64,000 bases of DNA from the NCBI RefSeq assembly GCF_015234135.1, contig NZ_JADGIK010000002.1, forward strand, positions 62,001 through 126,000, written 5' to 3'. Of this stretch, positions 26,562-33,820 are shown piece by piece. The translations under genes and the position numbers were made by a program. This stretch comes from Faecalibacter rhinopitheci (GTDB taxonomy: Bacteria; Bacteroidota; Bacteroidia; Flavobacteriales; Weeksellaceae). Positions within the stretch are counted from its first letter, which is position 1. The number at the start of each line of letters is the position of its first letter. A model generated the notes under the pieces. It was not told where the DNA came from, ran no database searches, and saw only the letters and a program-made list of their open reading frames with translations.

Positions 26562-27210
26562 ACAATTGATTGGAGTTATTACGATTGTAGCTCTTGTTAT
26601 TGGATTTTTTTATTGGAATAAATCTAAATCTGGAAATGATTTAATTAAAGTAATGGCCGTTCCTGAGTTTGAAATGACCAATCAGTACAATGAAAAAATT
26701 TCTAATCGTGATATGCTAGGAAAAGTATATTTAGTTGAGTTTTTTTTCACAAGTTGTCCTACAATTTGCCCGGTAATGAAACAAAATCTTCGGTTAATAG
26801 AAGATAAAATCAATAACCCAAAATTTGGAATTATTTCTATAACTATTGATCCTAAAAGAGATACTCCTGAAAGATTATTAAGTCATTATAAACAAATACA
26901 AGCTAAATCGCCTAATTGGTATATGTTAACTGAAGACAGAGATTACATCCAATCGATTAGTGAAAAGTTTAACATTTATATTGGCGATGCAAAAGATGAA
27001 GGAAAAAGCTTAGATCATAGTGGCCAATTTGCATTAGTTGATAAAGAAGGAAGAATACGCTCTCGTGTAAATGGGCATGGAATTCCTAAATTATATTATT
27101 CTGGTTTAAATTATACAGATTCCGCAGGAACTAAACCTTCTTTGAATGGTACTTTTCATCCAGATGTAGAAATGGCTATTGAGGATATACAGAAACTTTT
27201 AAATGAATAA
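26554..27210 (+). CDS. SCO1/SenC family copper chaperone
   Basis: Thioredoxin-fold protein of 218 aa anchored by an N-terminal helix (residues 5-21). The copper-binding CxxxC is C68-PTI-C72 (TSCPTICPVM), and the partner His lies in DHSGQFALVD. SCO proteins deliver copper to the CuA site of cytochrome c oxidase or act as thiol reductases. No oxidase genes are in the window. The start overlaps the YHS gene. Confidence 0.92.
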   Translation: MNKQLIGVITIVALVIGFFYWNKSKSGNDLIKVMAVPEFEMTNQYNEKISNRDMLGKVYLVEFFFTSCPTICPVMKQNLRLIEDKINNPKFGIISITIDPKRDTPERLLSHYKQIQAKSPNWYMLTEDRDYIQSISEKFNIYIGDAKDEGKSLDHSGQFALVDKEGRIRSRVNGHGIPKLYYSGLNYTDSAGTKPSLNGTFHPDVEMAIEDIQKLLNE

Positions 27211-27244
27211 AAAAAGACACTTAAAATTTTAAGTGTCTTTTTTT
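27209..27244. terminator. Bidirectional terminator, perfect 36-bp palindrome
   Basis: AAAAAAAGACACTTAAAA followed by its exact reverse complement, between the convergent SCO and lipocalin genes. Confidence 0.88.
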
Positions 27245-27251
27245 ATTTTAT

Positions 27252-27788
27252 TTAGTCTTGTTCAGTCCAAATTAATCTATTTAGATCATAACCTGCTTCA
27301 TTAGCTTTCGCTACAAATTTATCTTTTACATTTTGAGGAATAGTTTTATTACGAGAAAGAATCCATATGTAATCTTTATTTTCTCCAAAGACTAGAACAT
27401 TTTCATAATCTGGTTCCATTGCAACAACGTTATATCCTCCATAGAAAGGCCCAAAGAATGAAACTTTTAAAGCAGCTTCACTTTCATTTCCATTAAATTT
27501 AGCTTTACCTTCAGACTGTTCCCATTCATTTTTCACATAGTTATATCCTTTATTTACTACTTTAATAGAACCATCATCATTTAAAGTATAAGTTGCCGTA
27601 ACATTTTTTAAATCTTTTTCATGTTTAAAGTCGAAACGAGCGATTTCATACCATTGTCCTGCGTAAGATTTTATATCAAAATTCTTTACAACATTAATGT
27701 CATTAGGAACTTTTACACTGCACGAATTCATAATACAAACAGCTCCTACAGCCAAAAGACCAAGAACTAATATTTTAGTTTTTTTCAT
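27252..27788 (-). CDS. Lipocalin family lipoprotein (Blc-like)
   Basis: Outer-membrane lipocalin of 178 aa with lipidation Cys at 23 (IMNSC). FDIKSYAGQWYEIARFDFKHE contains the GxW lipocalin signature, and YIWILSRNKTIP and the C-terminal DLNRLIWTEQD match Blc. Blc binds lysophospholipids and fatty acids at the envelope under stress. Confidence 0.9.
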   Translation of the reverse strand: MKKTKILVLGLLAVGAVCIMNSCSVKVPNDINVVKNFDIKSYAGQWYEIARFDFKHEKDLKNVTATYTLNDDGSIKVVNKGYNYVKNEWEQSEGKAKFNGNESEAALKVSFFGPFYGGYNVVAMEPDYENVLVFGENKDYIWILSRNKTIPQNVKDKFVAKANEAGYDLNRLIWTEQD

Positions 27789-27837
27789 AATAAATAGGTT
27801 TTAGTTTAAAATAAGCAATTATTATTCCTTTAATAAA

Positions 27838-27865
27838 AAAACCTCTAATTAAGATTAGAGGTTTT
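27838..27865 (-). terminator. Terminator of the oxidoreductase gene
   Basis: 12-bp stem aaaacctctaat/attagaggtttt, TAAG loop, T-tract on the minus strand. Confidence 0.82.
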
Positions 27866-27873
27866 AAAAATTA

Positions 27874-28473
27874 TTAATGTGATAATTGATGCGTCAAATG
27901 TGCTTTATAAAGCTTTTTGTAATTTTCTACACGTTCTAAAGAGCCATTTTTCTCTAAATCATAAAAGTGCATTCCCTCTAATTTTGTTAAACCTAAGAAA
28001 TCATTCATACGGTGAAATCCAAATAAAACTCCCTCATCAACTGAAGTTTGATTAAAAAATTCTCCTTCTAATGTAAATGCTTCTTCTGGTGCATTCCATG
28101 TAGAAGTAACCAAATATTTTTTTCCATGCATTAACCCCCCAGTTCCATAATTAATAGAAGGATTTACTCGCGATCTCCCGTCACTTGCGTACATTCCATT
28201 GTTATGTCCTACAGTAAAAACTTCATCAATGTATAATTTTAAACGATTTGGAACTTGAAACCACCATATTGGCGTATGATAAATAATAATATCCGCCCAC
28301 TTATAATTTTCAACTTCTTGCGTAGTATCAAATTCGTCGTTTATATCAGTAAATCTTATATTAAAACCTAATTCAGTTATTACTTCTTTTGTCCAATTGG
28401 TTAGTGATTCATTAAACTTCCCACCTGAATGGGCAAATTTTTGAGCACCATTTATTATAAATATATTTTTCAT
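27874..28473 (-). CDS. NAD(P)H-dependent flavin oxidoreductase (MdaB-like)
   Basis: Flavodoxin-like quinone reductase family protein of 199 aa. The order IFIINGAQKFAHSGG, IIYHTPIWWFQVPNRLKLYIDEVFTVGH and GLMHGKKYLVTSTWNAP is typical of the modulator-of-drug-activity B/NQO group, which binds FAD or FMN and reduces quinones in the cytoplasm. Confidence 0.88.
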   Translation of the reverse strand: MKNIFIINGAQKFAHSGGKFNESLTNWTKEVITELGFNIRFTDINDEFDTTQEVENYKWADIIIYHTPIWWFQVPNRLKLYIDEVFTVGHNNGMYASDGRSRVNPSINYGTGGLMHGKKYLVTSTWNAPEEAFTLEGEFFNQTSVDEGVLFGFHRMNDFLGLTKLEGMHFYDLEKNGSLERVENYKKLYKAHLTHQLSH

Positions 28474-28555
28474 TCTTTTATTTAAAAGAACAAATTTAAG
28501 GCGTCTACTTTTATAATCTGATTCTATTAATTGAATGTACTATTAGAAAAAACTA

Positions 28556-29203
28556 TTATTTAAGTTTCACTTTTAGAATTTCTCCATCTTGCTTTATTTC
28601 TACAAATAATTCTAACAACTCACTATCATTTTTTTGATAAGAATAAGGTGAATAATAATCTATTCTCCCATATCCATCGTATCCACTTCCGGTGTATTGA
28701 TGACTGTTGTATGTTGTTACATAATCTAACACTCCAAACATGTAATATTTTCCTGGTTTCATATCCGGAAAAGTAAATTCTCCATCACTATTAGTAATAG
28801 CTTCAAGCCTATATCTATAAGCATCTCGTTCCATTTCTACAAACATATTTTTTTTGGGATTGTGCTTTGTTTTATCTTTATACAGTTTATAAAATTCTTG
28901 AAAATAAGGTGTAACAGGATATAAAGTTATTTTCATTTGATTTGCATTTACTTTATTTCCTGTTTTCATGTTAAAATTTTTACTCTCTCTTGCTCTTGTA
29001 AAAGCTACTCCTGTAATTTTACTTTTTCCAATGGCCAACATATTTTTAGCCACAACAGAATCAAATTTACTTTTAGGTAGAGTAATTATTTCTGATTGTT
29101 TCTTTTTTTCAGCTTCTTTCACTGATTTCTCAGGCTCAATATATTGTGCATTCATCCAATAACTAAAGCCAAATAAGAAGATAAGTAGTAATATTTTTTT
29201 CAT
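28556..29203 (-). CDS. Secreted protein with carboxypeptidase-regulatory-like fold
   Basis: A 215-aa exported protein (signal peptide about 1-19). The middle SKITGVAFTRARE and RLEAITNSDGEFTFPDMKPGKYYMFG reads like a prealbumin/CarboxypepD_reg strand set; a Tyr- and Gly-rich loop and the strand ELFVEIKQDGEILKVKLK follow. No enzyme motif is seen. Function unknown. Confidence 0.65.
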   Translation of the reverse strand: MKKILLLIFLFGFSYWMNAQYIEPEKSVKEAEKKKQSEIITLPKSKFDSVVAKNMLAIGKSKITGVAFTRARESKNFNMKTGNKVNANQMKITLYPVTPYFQEFYKLYKDKTKHNPKKNMFVEMERDAYRYRLEAITNSDGEFTFPDMKPGKYYMFGVLDYVTTYNSHQYTGSGYDGYGRIDYYSPYSYQKNDSELLELFVEIKQDGEILKVKLK

Positions 29204-29348
29204 AAGTCTAAAAATTAAGGTATTACTAATTTAATGATTTATACTATTTATTTTACTGATTTTAAAATATTTAACATATTATTATATAGGATTTTGTAAT
29301 ATAAATTCATTCTACTTTTTTAATGATTCAAAATTTGAATTACATCAT

Positions 29349-29356
29349 TATCTTTG
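29349..29356 (+). promoter_or_regulatory. Promoter -7 box (TATCTTTG) of rlmD
   Basis: Exact TAnnTTTG match followed by CAAA and the ATG at 29361; the mRNA would be leaderless or nearly so. Confidence 0.6.
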
Positions 29357-29360
29357 CAAA

Positions 29361-30779
29361 ATGTCAAGAAAAGAGAAACAAAAAATCATTTTAAATAATA
29401 TTGAGGTTTTACGTGCTGGTGCAAAAGGTGTATCCGTTGGTAAAACAGAAGAAGGTAAAACAGTTTTAATCAAAGGAGCAATTCCTGGTGATGTTGTAGA
29501 TGTACACGTATTAAAAAAGAAAAGTAGCTATCTACAAGGACAAGTTGTAGCTTTCCATAAAGAATCTCCATTTCGCGTAGGTCCAAAATGTGAACACTTT
29601 GGTGTTTGCGGAGGTTGTAAATGGCAAGATATGAGTTATGATGCTCAATTAAAATTCAAACATGAAGAAGTTGTAAATAACATTGTTCGCATAGGAGGAT
29701 TTAAAGATTTAGATGCTGAAATTGATTACATCGTAGGTTCTGAAAAACAATATAATTATAGAAATAAATTAGAATTTACATTTTCTAATGCACGTTGGTT
29801 AACTTTAGAAGAGATTAATTCTGGTAAAGAATTTAATGATCGTGATGTTGTTGGTTTCCATATTCCAGGTGCATGGTCTAAGGTTTTAGATGTAAAAGAA
29901 TGTCACTTACAACCAGATCCATCTAATGCTATTCGTAATGAGGCAAAACGTTTTGCTTTAGAACATAATTTAGATTTCTTTGATTTATACAATCAAGAAG
30001 GATTATTACGTACATTAATGATTCGTACTTCTCAAAATGGTGAAGTTATGGTTCTTGTACAATTCTTCCGCGAAGAAAAAGAAAATAGAGAAGCCTTTTT
30101 ACAAAACTTAAAGGATAAATTCCCTCAAATTACTTCATTATTATACGCTATTAATCCAAAACAAAATGATTCTGTTTACGATTTAGATATTGAAGTATTC
30201 TCTGGTAATGATCATATTATGGAACAAATGGAAGATTTAAATTTCAAAATTGGTCCAAAATCTTTTTACCAAACTAATCCTGAGCAAGCGTATGAATTAT
30301 ATAAATTAACACGTGATTTTGCTGGATTAACAGGAGAAGAATTAGTATATGATTTATACACAGGTACAGGTACAATTGCTCAATTCGTATCTAAAAAAGC
30401 TAAAAAAGTAGTTGGTGTAGAATCTGTTCCAGAAGCTATTGCTGCTGCTAAAGCTGCTGCAGAAAGTAATGGGATTACAAACTGTGATTTTTACTGTGGA
30501 GATATGAAAGATGTGTTAAACCAAGAGTTTATTGAACAACATGGTATTCCTGATGTAATTATTACTGATCCTCCACGTGACGGAATGCACAAAAAAGTTG
30601 TAGAAAATATTTTATTTATGAATCCTAAACGCATTGTTTATGTATCTTGTAACTCAGCAACACAAGCACGTGATTTAGAATTAATGAAAGAACAGTACAA
30701 AATAATCAAAGTACAGCCCGTAGATATGTTCCCACAAACACATCATGTGGAAAATATTGTACTTTTAGAAAGAATTTAA
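29361..30779 (+). CDS. rlmD: 23S rRNA (uracil-5-)-methyltransferase RlmD family
   Basis: SAM-dependent RNA methyltransferase of 472 aa. TRAM domain at about 10-65, iron-sulphur Cys cluster CEHFGVCGGCKWQ near 78-90, SAM motif YDLYTGTGTIAQF, DPPRDGMH, and the catalytic Cys in VYVSCNSATQARDL. RlmD modifies U1939; RlmCD-type dual specificity cannot be excluded. Two envelope-protein genes follow closely. Confidence 0.92.
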   Translation: MSRKEKQKIILNNIEVLRAGAKGVSVGKTEEGKTVLIKGAIPGDVVDVHVLKKKSSYLQGQVVAFHKESPFRVGPKCEHFGVCGGCKWQDMSYDAQLKFKHEEVVNNIVRIGGFKDLDAEIDYIVGSEKQYNYRNKLEFTFSNARWLTLEEINSGKEFNDRDVVGFHIPGAWSKVLDVKECHLQPDPSNAIRNEAKRFALEHNLDFFDLYNQEGLLRTLMIRTSQNGEVMVLVQFFREEKENREAFLQNLKDKFPQITSLLYAINPKQNDSVYDLDIEVFSGNDHIMEQMEDLNFKIGPKSFYQTNPEQAYELYKLTRDFAGLTGEELVYDLYTGTGTIAQFVSKKAKKVVGVESVPEAIAAAKAAAESNGITNCDFYCGDMKDVLNQEFIEQHGIPDVIITDPPRDGMHKKVVENILFMNPKRIVYVSCNSATQARDLELMKEQYKIIKVQPVDMFPQTHHVENIVLLERI

Positions 30780-30797
30780 TTAGATTTAAAATAATAG

Positions 30798-31349
30798 ATG
30801 AATCGTAATTTTATAAAAAATAGCGTAATTATCGCACTATTTTCAGCACTCGCAACTTTAACAAGTTGCGAGCCTGATGATATTTGCCTTGCAGAAGAAG
30901 CTCCATTTATCACCGTACAAATGCGTTACTCTGATTCTACTACAGAATTAGAGGATACTATTTTTTATGAAGCTTACATTAATGATACGTTAAAGATTGG
31001 AGATGGAAATATTCTAAATAAATCTACCTTCAACTTACCTATTCAAACTACTGACAAGAAAGCAATCAAATATATTTTAAGACAAGGTACTACCTACTCT
31101 GAAAGTATTATAACTGATGGTGATACCATAAAAGTAGTAAGAACAGCTCCCGAAGATATATTGTATGTAACATATGATATTGATAATAAATATAATTCGA
31201 AAGCTTGTGGTTTTGGATTATATTTTAAGGATACCAAATTTGACATTAAAACTAATAATTGGATCAAAGATTCTGAATCTGTAAATACAACAATAGACAA
31301 TGCAACATCAACTAATCTTATCATTTATTCTCAGCCTCGTATTTACTAA
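30798..31349 (+). CDS. DUF6452-like lipoprotein
   Basis: A 183-aa lipoprotein (Cys at residue 24, LTSC) with CEPDDICLAEEAPFITVQMRY after the signal. From memory this matches a flavobacterial family, DUF6452, commonly found downstream of rlmD and followed by a DUF6048 gene. Function unknown. Its 3' end overlaps the next gene by 50 bases in a different frame. Confidence 0.7.
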   Translation: MNRNFIKNSVIIALFSALATLTSCEPDDICLAEEAPFITVQMRYSDSTTELEDTIFYEAYINDTLKIGDGNILNKSTFNLPIQTTDKKAIKYILRQGTTYSESIITDGDTIKVVRTAPEDILYVTYDIDNKYNSKACGFGLYFKDTKFDIKTNNWIKDSESVNTTIDNATSTNLIIYSQPRIY

Positions 31350-31980
31350 TTTTTCATTTGCTCAGAACGATACTGTCAAAAATGTAAATGATACAATTAC
31401 TCCTATTAAAAATCCTAGGCATTTGTATATTGGAGTAGATTTAGCATTACCTGCTCAGGCATTGTTTACGGATAAACAAGGTGCACAAGCCTTTATAAGC
31501 TATCAAATAAAGCCTAAATGGCATGCTATTGTAGAGGTAGGTTATGAAAAAAACATTTACAATGAAACAAGTTGGAATGTTGATGTAGACGGAATTTTTG
31601 CGAAAATTGGAGCTAATTGGTTTATCACTCAAGAAGCTCAAAATCCTGCGAATGGATTTTATGTCGGTGGAAGATTAGTATATTCATCTTACAATCAAAA
31701 AATAAATTCATATCCTATTCGAGACATCTATTCTAATGAAATAGTTGGGGAAGGAAGCAAAGAAAAAGCTAGTGTCAACTCTTATTGGGCAGAAGTAGTT
31801 GTTGGAGGAAGAGTTGAATTATATAAAAAATTATATGCAGATTTTTCTATACATCCATCCGTCAATTTAGGTGGGAAGAAACAAGAAAATATAACACCTT
31901 TAGTAATACCAGGTTACGGAAGAAATAATGGACCTTTTAATTTACCTATTTTCTGGGGAATATCTTATCAATTATTTTAA
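31300..31980 (+). CDS. DUF6048-like outer-membrane beta-barrel protein
   Basis: A 226-aa protein with a signal peptide (about 1-21, ending FSFAQ), alternating beta strands with aromatic girdles (WHAIVEVGYEKN, GFYVGGRLVYSSY) and a C-terminal Phe (WGISYQLF), as in small outer-membrane barrels. The start must lie inside the preceding gene to keep the signal peptide. The gene order after rlmD supports the DUF6048 assignment. Confidence 0.72.
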   Translation: MQHQLILSFILSLVFTNFSFAQNDTVKNVNDTITPIKNPRHLYIGVDLALPAQALFTDKQGAQAFISYQIKPKWHAIVEVGYEKNIYNETSWNVDVDGIFAKIGANWFITQEAQNPANGFYVGGRLVYSSYNQKINSYPIRDIYSNEIVGEGSKEKASVNSYWAEVVVGGRVELYKKLYADFSIHPSVNLGGKKQENITPLVIPGYGRNNGPFNLPIFWGISYQLF

Positions 31981-31997
31981 ACCAAAATATACATCAT

Positions 31998-32035
31998 AAA
32001 AAAAGAGTTGAAGTAAATACTTCAACTCTTTTTTT
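31998..32035 (+). terminator. Terminator after the DUF6048 gene
   Basis: 18-bp arms (seven A, gagttgaagta / tacttcaactc, seven T) with an AA centre. Confidence 0.88.
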
Positions 32036-32064
32036 GTTATAAAACTTATCATAAGCTTTATAAC
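32036..32064 (-). repeat. Hairpin next to the candidate small RNA
   Basis: Stem gttataaa/tttataac extended by ctta/taag. The one odd pair is a G-U wobble when read on the minus strand but an A-C mismatch on the plus strand, which favours a minus-strand RNA structure. Confidence 0.45.
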
Positions 32065-32083
32065 ACCCATTTACGAAGTGTAT

Positions 32084-32162
32084 AAAAAAGGAAAACCCTT
32101 ACTTACGTAAGAGTTTTACCTTAACCAACCTAAACCTATGAAAAAGCCATTAGCCTTTTATG
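32084..32162 (-). ncRNA. Candidate small RNA between the DUF6048 gene and rpsF
   Basis: About 80 nt bounded by a good promoter and a terminator on the minus strand. The 3' hairpin (32092-32117) has 11 continuous pairs including one G-U, closed by a GUAA (GNRA) tetraloop, then CC and six U. The 5' part has a weak AAAAG/CUUUU stem. The middle, CAUAGGUUUAGGUUGGUUAA, is predicted single-stranded and is complementary to ACCAACCU next to start codons elsewhere in the window. No ORF longer than a few codons. I do not recognise a named family. Confidence 0.6.
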
Positions 32163-32166
32163 TGGA

Positions 32167-32197
32167 CAAATGTAATATTGTTTTTATAAAAAACAAA
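32167..32197 (-). promoter_or_regulatory. Promoter of the candidate small RNA
   Basis: Minus strand: TTTG (32194-32197), 19 bp, TACATTTG (32167-32174). This is a full match to the Bacteroidota primary-sigma consensus. Confidence 0.65.
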
Positions 32198-32304
32198 CTA
32201 TATTTATTTTTATTTAAAAAATATTTTTAAATGGTTAATTATCAGAATAGTTCTTCTTAACATTTAAATTCTATGGTTAATTTAAATAATATAATAATTT
32301 TATG

Positions 32305-32312
32305 TATATTTG
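32305..32312 (+). promoter_or_regulatory. Promoter -7 box (TATATTTG) of the rpsF operon
   Basis: Exact TAnnTTTG followed by CACC. The leader to the rpsF ATG is about 35 bases. Confidence 0.7.
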
Positions 32313-32354
32313 CACCTCGTAAAAATAAGTATTAATCATAATAAAGTAGTTTAA

Positions 32355-32702
32355 ATGACACATTACGAAACTGTTTTCATTTTAACTCCCGTTCTATCTG
32401 ACTCACAGGTAGAGGAAGCAGTTAAAAAATTCAACGATGTATTAACTTCAAACGGAGCGGAAATCGTTGCAACTGAGAATTGGGGCTTAAAAAAATTAGC
32501 TTACCCAATCCAAAATAAGAGAAATGGATTTTACCACTTAGTAGAATTCAAAACTGAAAATACTGAATTAGTATCTCAGTTAGAGGTTGCTTACAAGCGT
32601 GATGAGCGTGTTATCCGTTTCTTAACTGTGAAATTAGAAAAACACGGTATTGAATGGGCTGAAACTCGTAGAACAAAATTAAAGTCTAACTCTAACAAGT
32701 AA
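32355..32702 (+). CDS. rpsF: 30S ribosomal protein bS6
   Basis: Ribosomal protein of 115 aa that pairs with bS18 in the 30S platform. [51 protein letters not shown] and [18 protein letters not shown] are typical. First gene of rpsF-rpsR-rplI. Confidence 0.97.
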   Translation: MTHYETVFILTPVLSDSQVEEAVKKFNDVLTSNGAEIVATENWGLKKLAYPIQNKRNGFYHLVEFKTENTELVSQLEVAYKRDERVIRFLTVKLEKHGIEWAETRRTKLKSNSNK

Positions 32703-32710
32703 TCCAAGCT

Positions 32711-33013
32711 ATGGCAATCGACGATTTAGCAAAAAAAGCAGCAGGAGGTAGCGAATCAGAAATCCGCTATTTATCTCCATTAGATATTGAAACTCAATCT
32801 AACAAAAGATTTTGTCGTTTCAAAAAATTCGGAATCAAATACGTTGACTATAAAGACGCTGATTTCTTATTACAATTCGTAAACGAGCAAGGTAAAATTT
32901 TACCTCGTCGTTACACAGGAACTTCTTTAAAATACCAAAGAAAAGTTTCTAAAGCTATTAAAAGAGCACGTCACTTAGCATTAATGCCTTTTATTGGTGA
33001 CCAATTAAAATAA
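32711..33013 (+). CDS. rpsR: 30S ribosomal protein bS18
   Basis: 100 aa: [21 protein letters not shown] then [29 protein letters not shown] and the basic C-terminus [18 protein letters not shown]. Lies eight bases after rpsF; no ssb/priB gene intervenes. Confidence 0.97.
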   Translation: MAIDDLAKKAAGGSESEIRYLSPLDIETQSNKRFCRFKKFGIKYVDYKDADFLLQFVNEQGKILPRRYTGTSLKYQRKVSKAIKRARHLALMPFIGDQLK

Positions 33014-33037
33014 TATAAACCTAAAATAAAATTTATC

Positions 33038-33676
33038 ATGAACGTAATTTTAAGACAAGATGTAGATGGTTTAGGTTTTGAATTTGAAATTGTTTCAGTA
33101 AAACCTGGATACGCTCGTAACTTTTTAATTCCTCGTGGTTTAGTATCTGTTGCTACTCCAAAAAACGTTGCTGAATTAAATGAAATATTAGAAACTCGTA
33201 AAGCTGAAGAGGCTTCATTAATCGCTGACGCTACAACTAAATCTGCTAAGTTAGAAAACTTAGTTGTTAAGTTAGAAGCTAAAGTTGGTAACGGAGACAA
33301 ATTATTTGGTTCTGTTAACAATGCCGACTTAGCTGAAGCTTTAGTTAAAGCTGGTGTTGAGATCGAGAAGAAAAATATCAAAATCCCAGGAAACACTATC
33401 AAACGTTTAGGAAAATATACTGCTAAAGTACGTTTCCACAGAACTGTTGAAGTTGATTTCGATTTTGAAGTTGTGCCTAATGCAGAATCTATTAAAGCAG
33501 CTGAAGAAGCAGCTAAAACTAGAGCTGAAATGGCTAAATTAGATGCTCAAAAAGCAGCTAGAGCTAATACTGAAGAGGGTTCTTTCTTCAACTATGATAA
33601 TCCTATCTATGCAAACGATAAGAAAAAAGAAGTTAAAGAAGAAGAAGTTTCTACAGAAACAGCTACTGAAGAATAA
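33038..33676 (+). CDS. rplI: 50S ribosomal protein bL9 with a long C-terminal extension
   Basis: The first 150 residues are standard bL9 (MNVILRQDVDGLGFEFEIVSVKPGYARNFLIPRGLV, connecting helix, C-terminal domain to VRFHRTVEVDFDFEVVP). About 60 further residues follow: an Ala/Glu/Lys-rich helix (KAAEEAAKTRAEMAKLDAQK), the segment SFFNYDNPIY, and an acidic tail ending TETATEE. E. coli bL9 stops near 149. The extension is in frame and followed by a proper terminator, so it is not an annotation artefact. Confidence 0.95.
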   Translation: MNVILRQDVDGLGFEFEIVSVKPGYARNFLIPRGLVSVATPKNVAELNEILETRKAEEASLIADATTKSAKLENLVVKLEAKVGNGDKLFGSVNNADLAEALVKAGVEIEKKNIKIPGNTIKRLGKYTAKVRFHRTVEVDFDFEVVPNAESIKAAEEAAKTRAEMAKLDAQKAARANTEEGSFFNYDNPIYANDKKKEVKEEEVSTETATEE

Positions 33677-33697
33677 TTATATTTTTCTATATAACTT

Positions 33698-33728
33698 AAA
33701 GCCTCGTTCAATGAACGAGGCTTTTTTT
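33698..33728 (+). terminator. Terminator of rpsF-rpsR-rplI
   Basis: 13-bp arms aaagcctcgttca/tgaacgaggcttt followed by a T-tract. Confidence 0.88.
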
Positions 33729-33756
33729 ATGAATTAGATGTTTATAATTAACTAGA

Positions 33757-33788
33757 TAAAAAAAACTGATTAATTACTTAATCAGTTT
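33757..33788 (-). terminator. Terminator of the superoxide dismutase gene
   Basis: Stem aaactgatta/taatcagttt with a T-tract on the minus strand. Confidence 0.75.
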
Positions 33789-33820
33789 AATGTATTATAT
33801 TATATAATTTTAAAATAGCT

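Noticed and set aside
32138-32218. Short plus-strand ORF starting ATGAAAAAGCCATTAGCC in the gap before rpsF
   Set aside because: Only about 26 codons with a low-complexity end. The region is better explained as the complement of the minus-strand small RNA, whose terminator pairs properly only on that strand.
32313-32354. bS6:bS18 autoregulatory leader before rpsF
   Set aside because: The leader is only about 35 bases, has no CCG-containing bulge hairpin and is A/T-rich.
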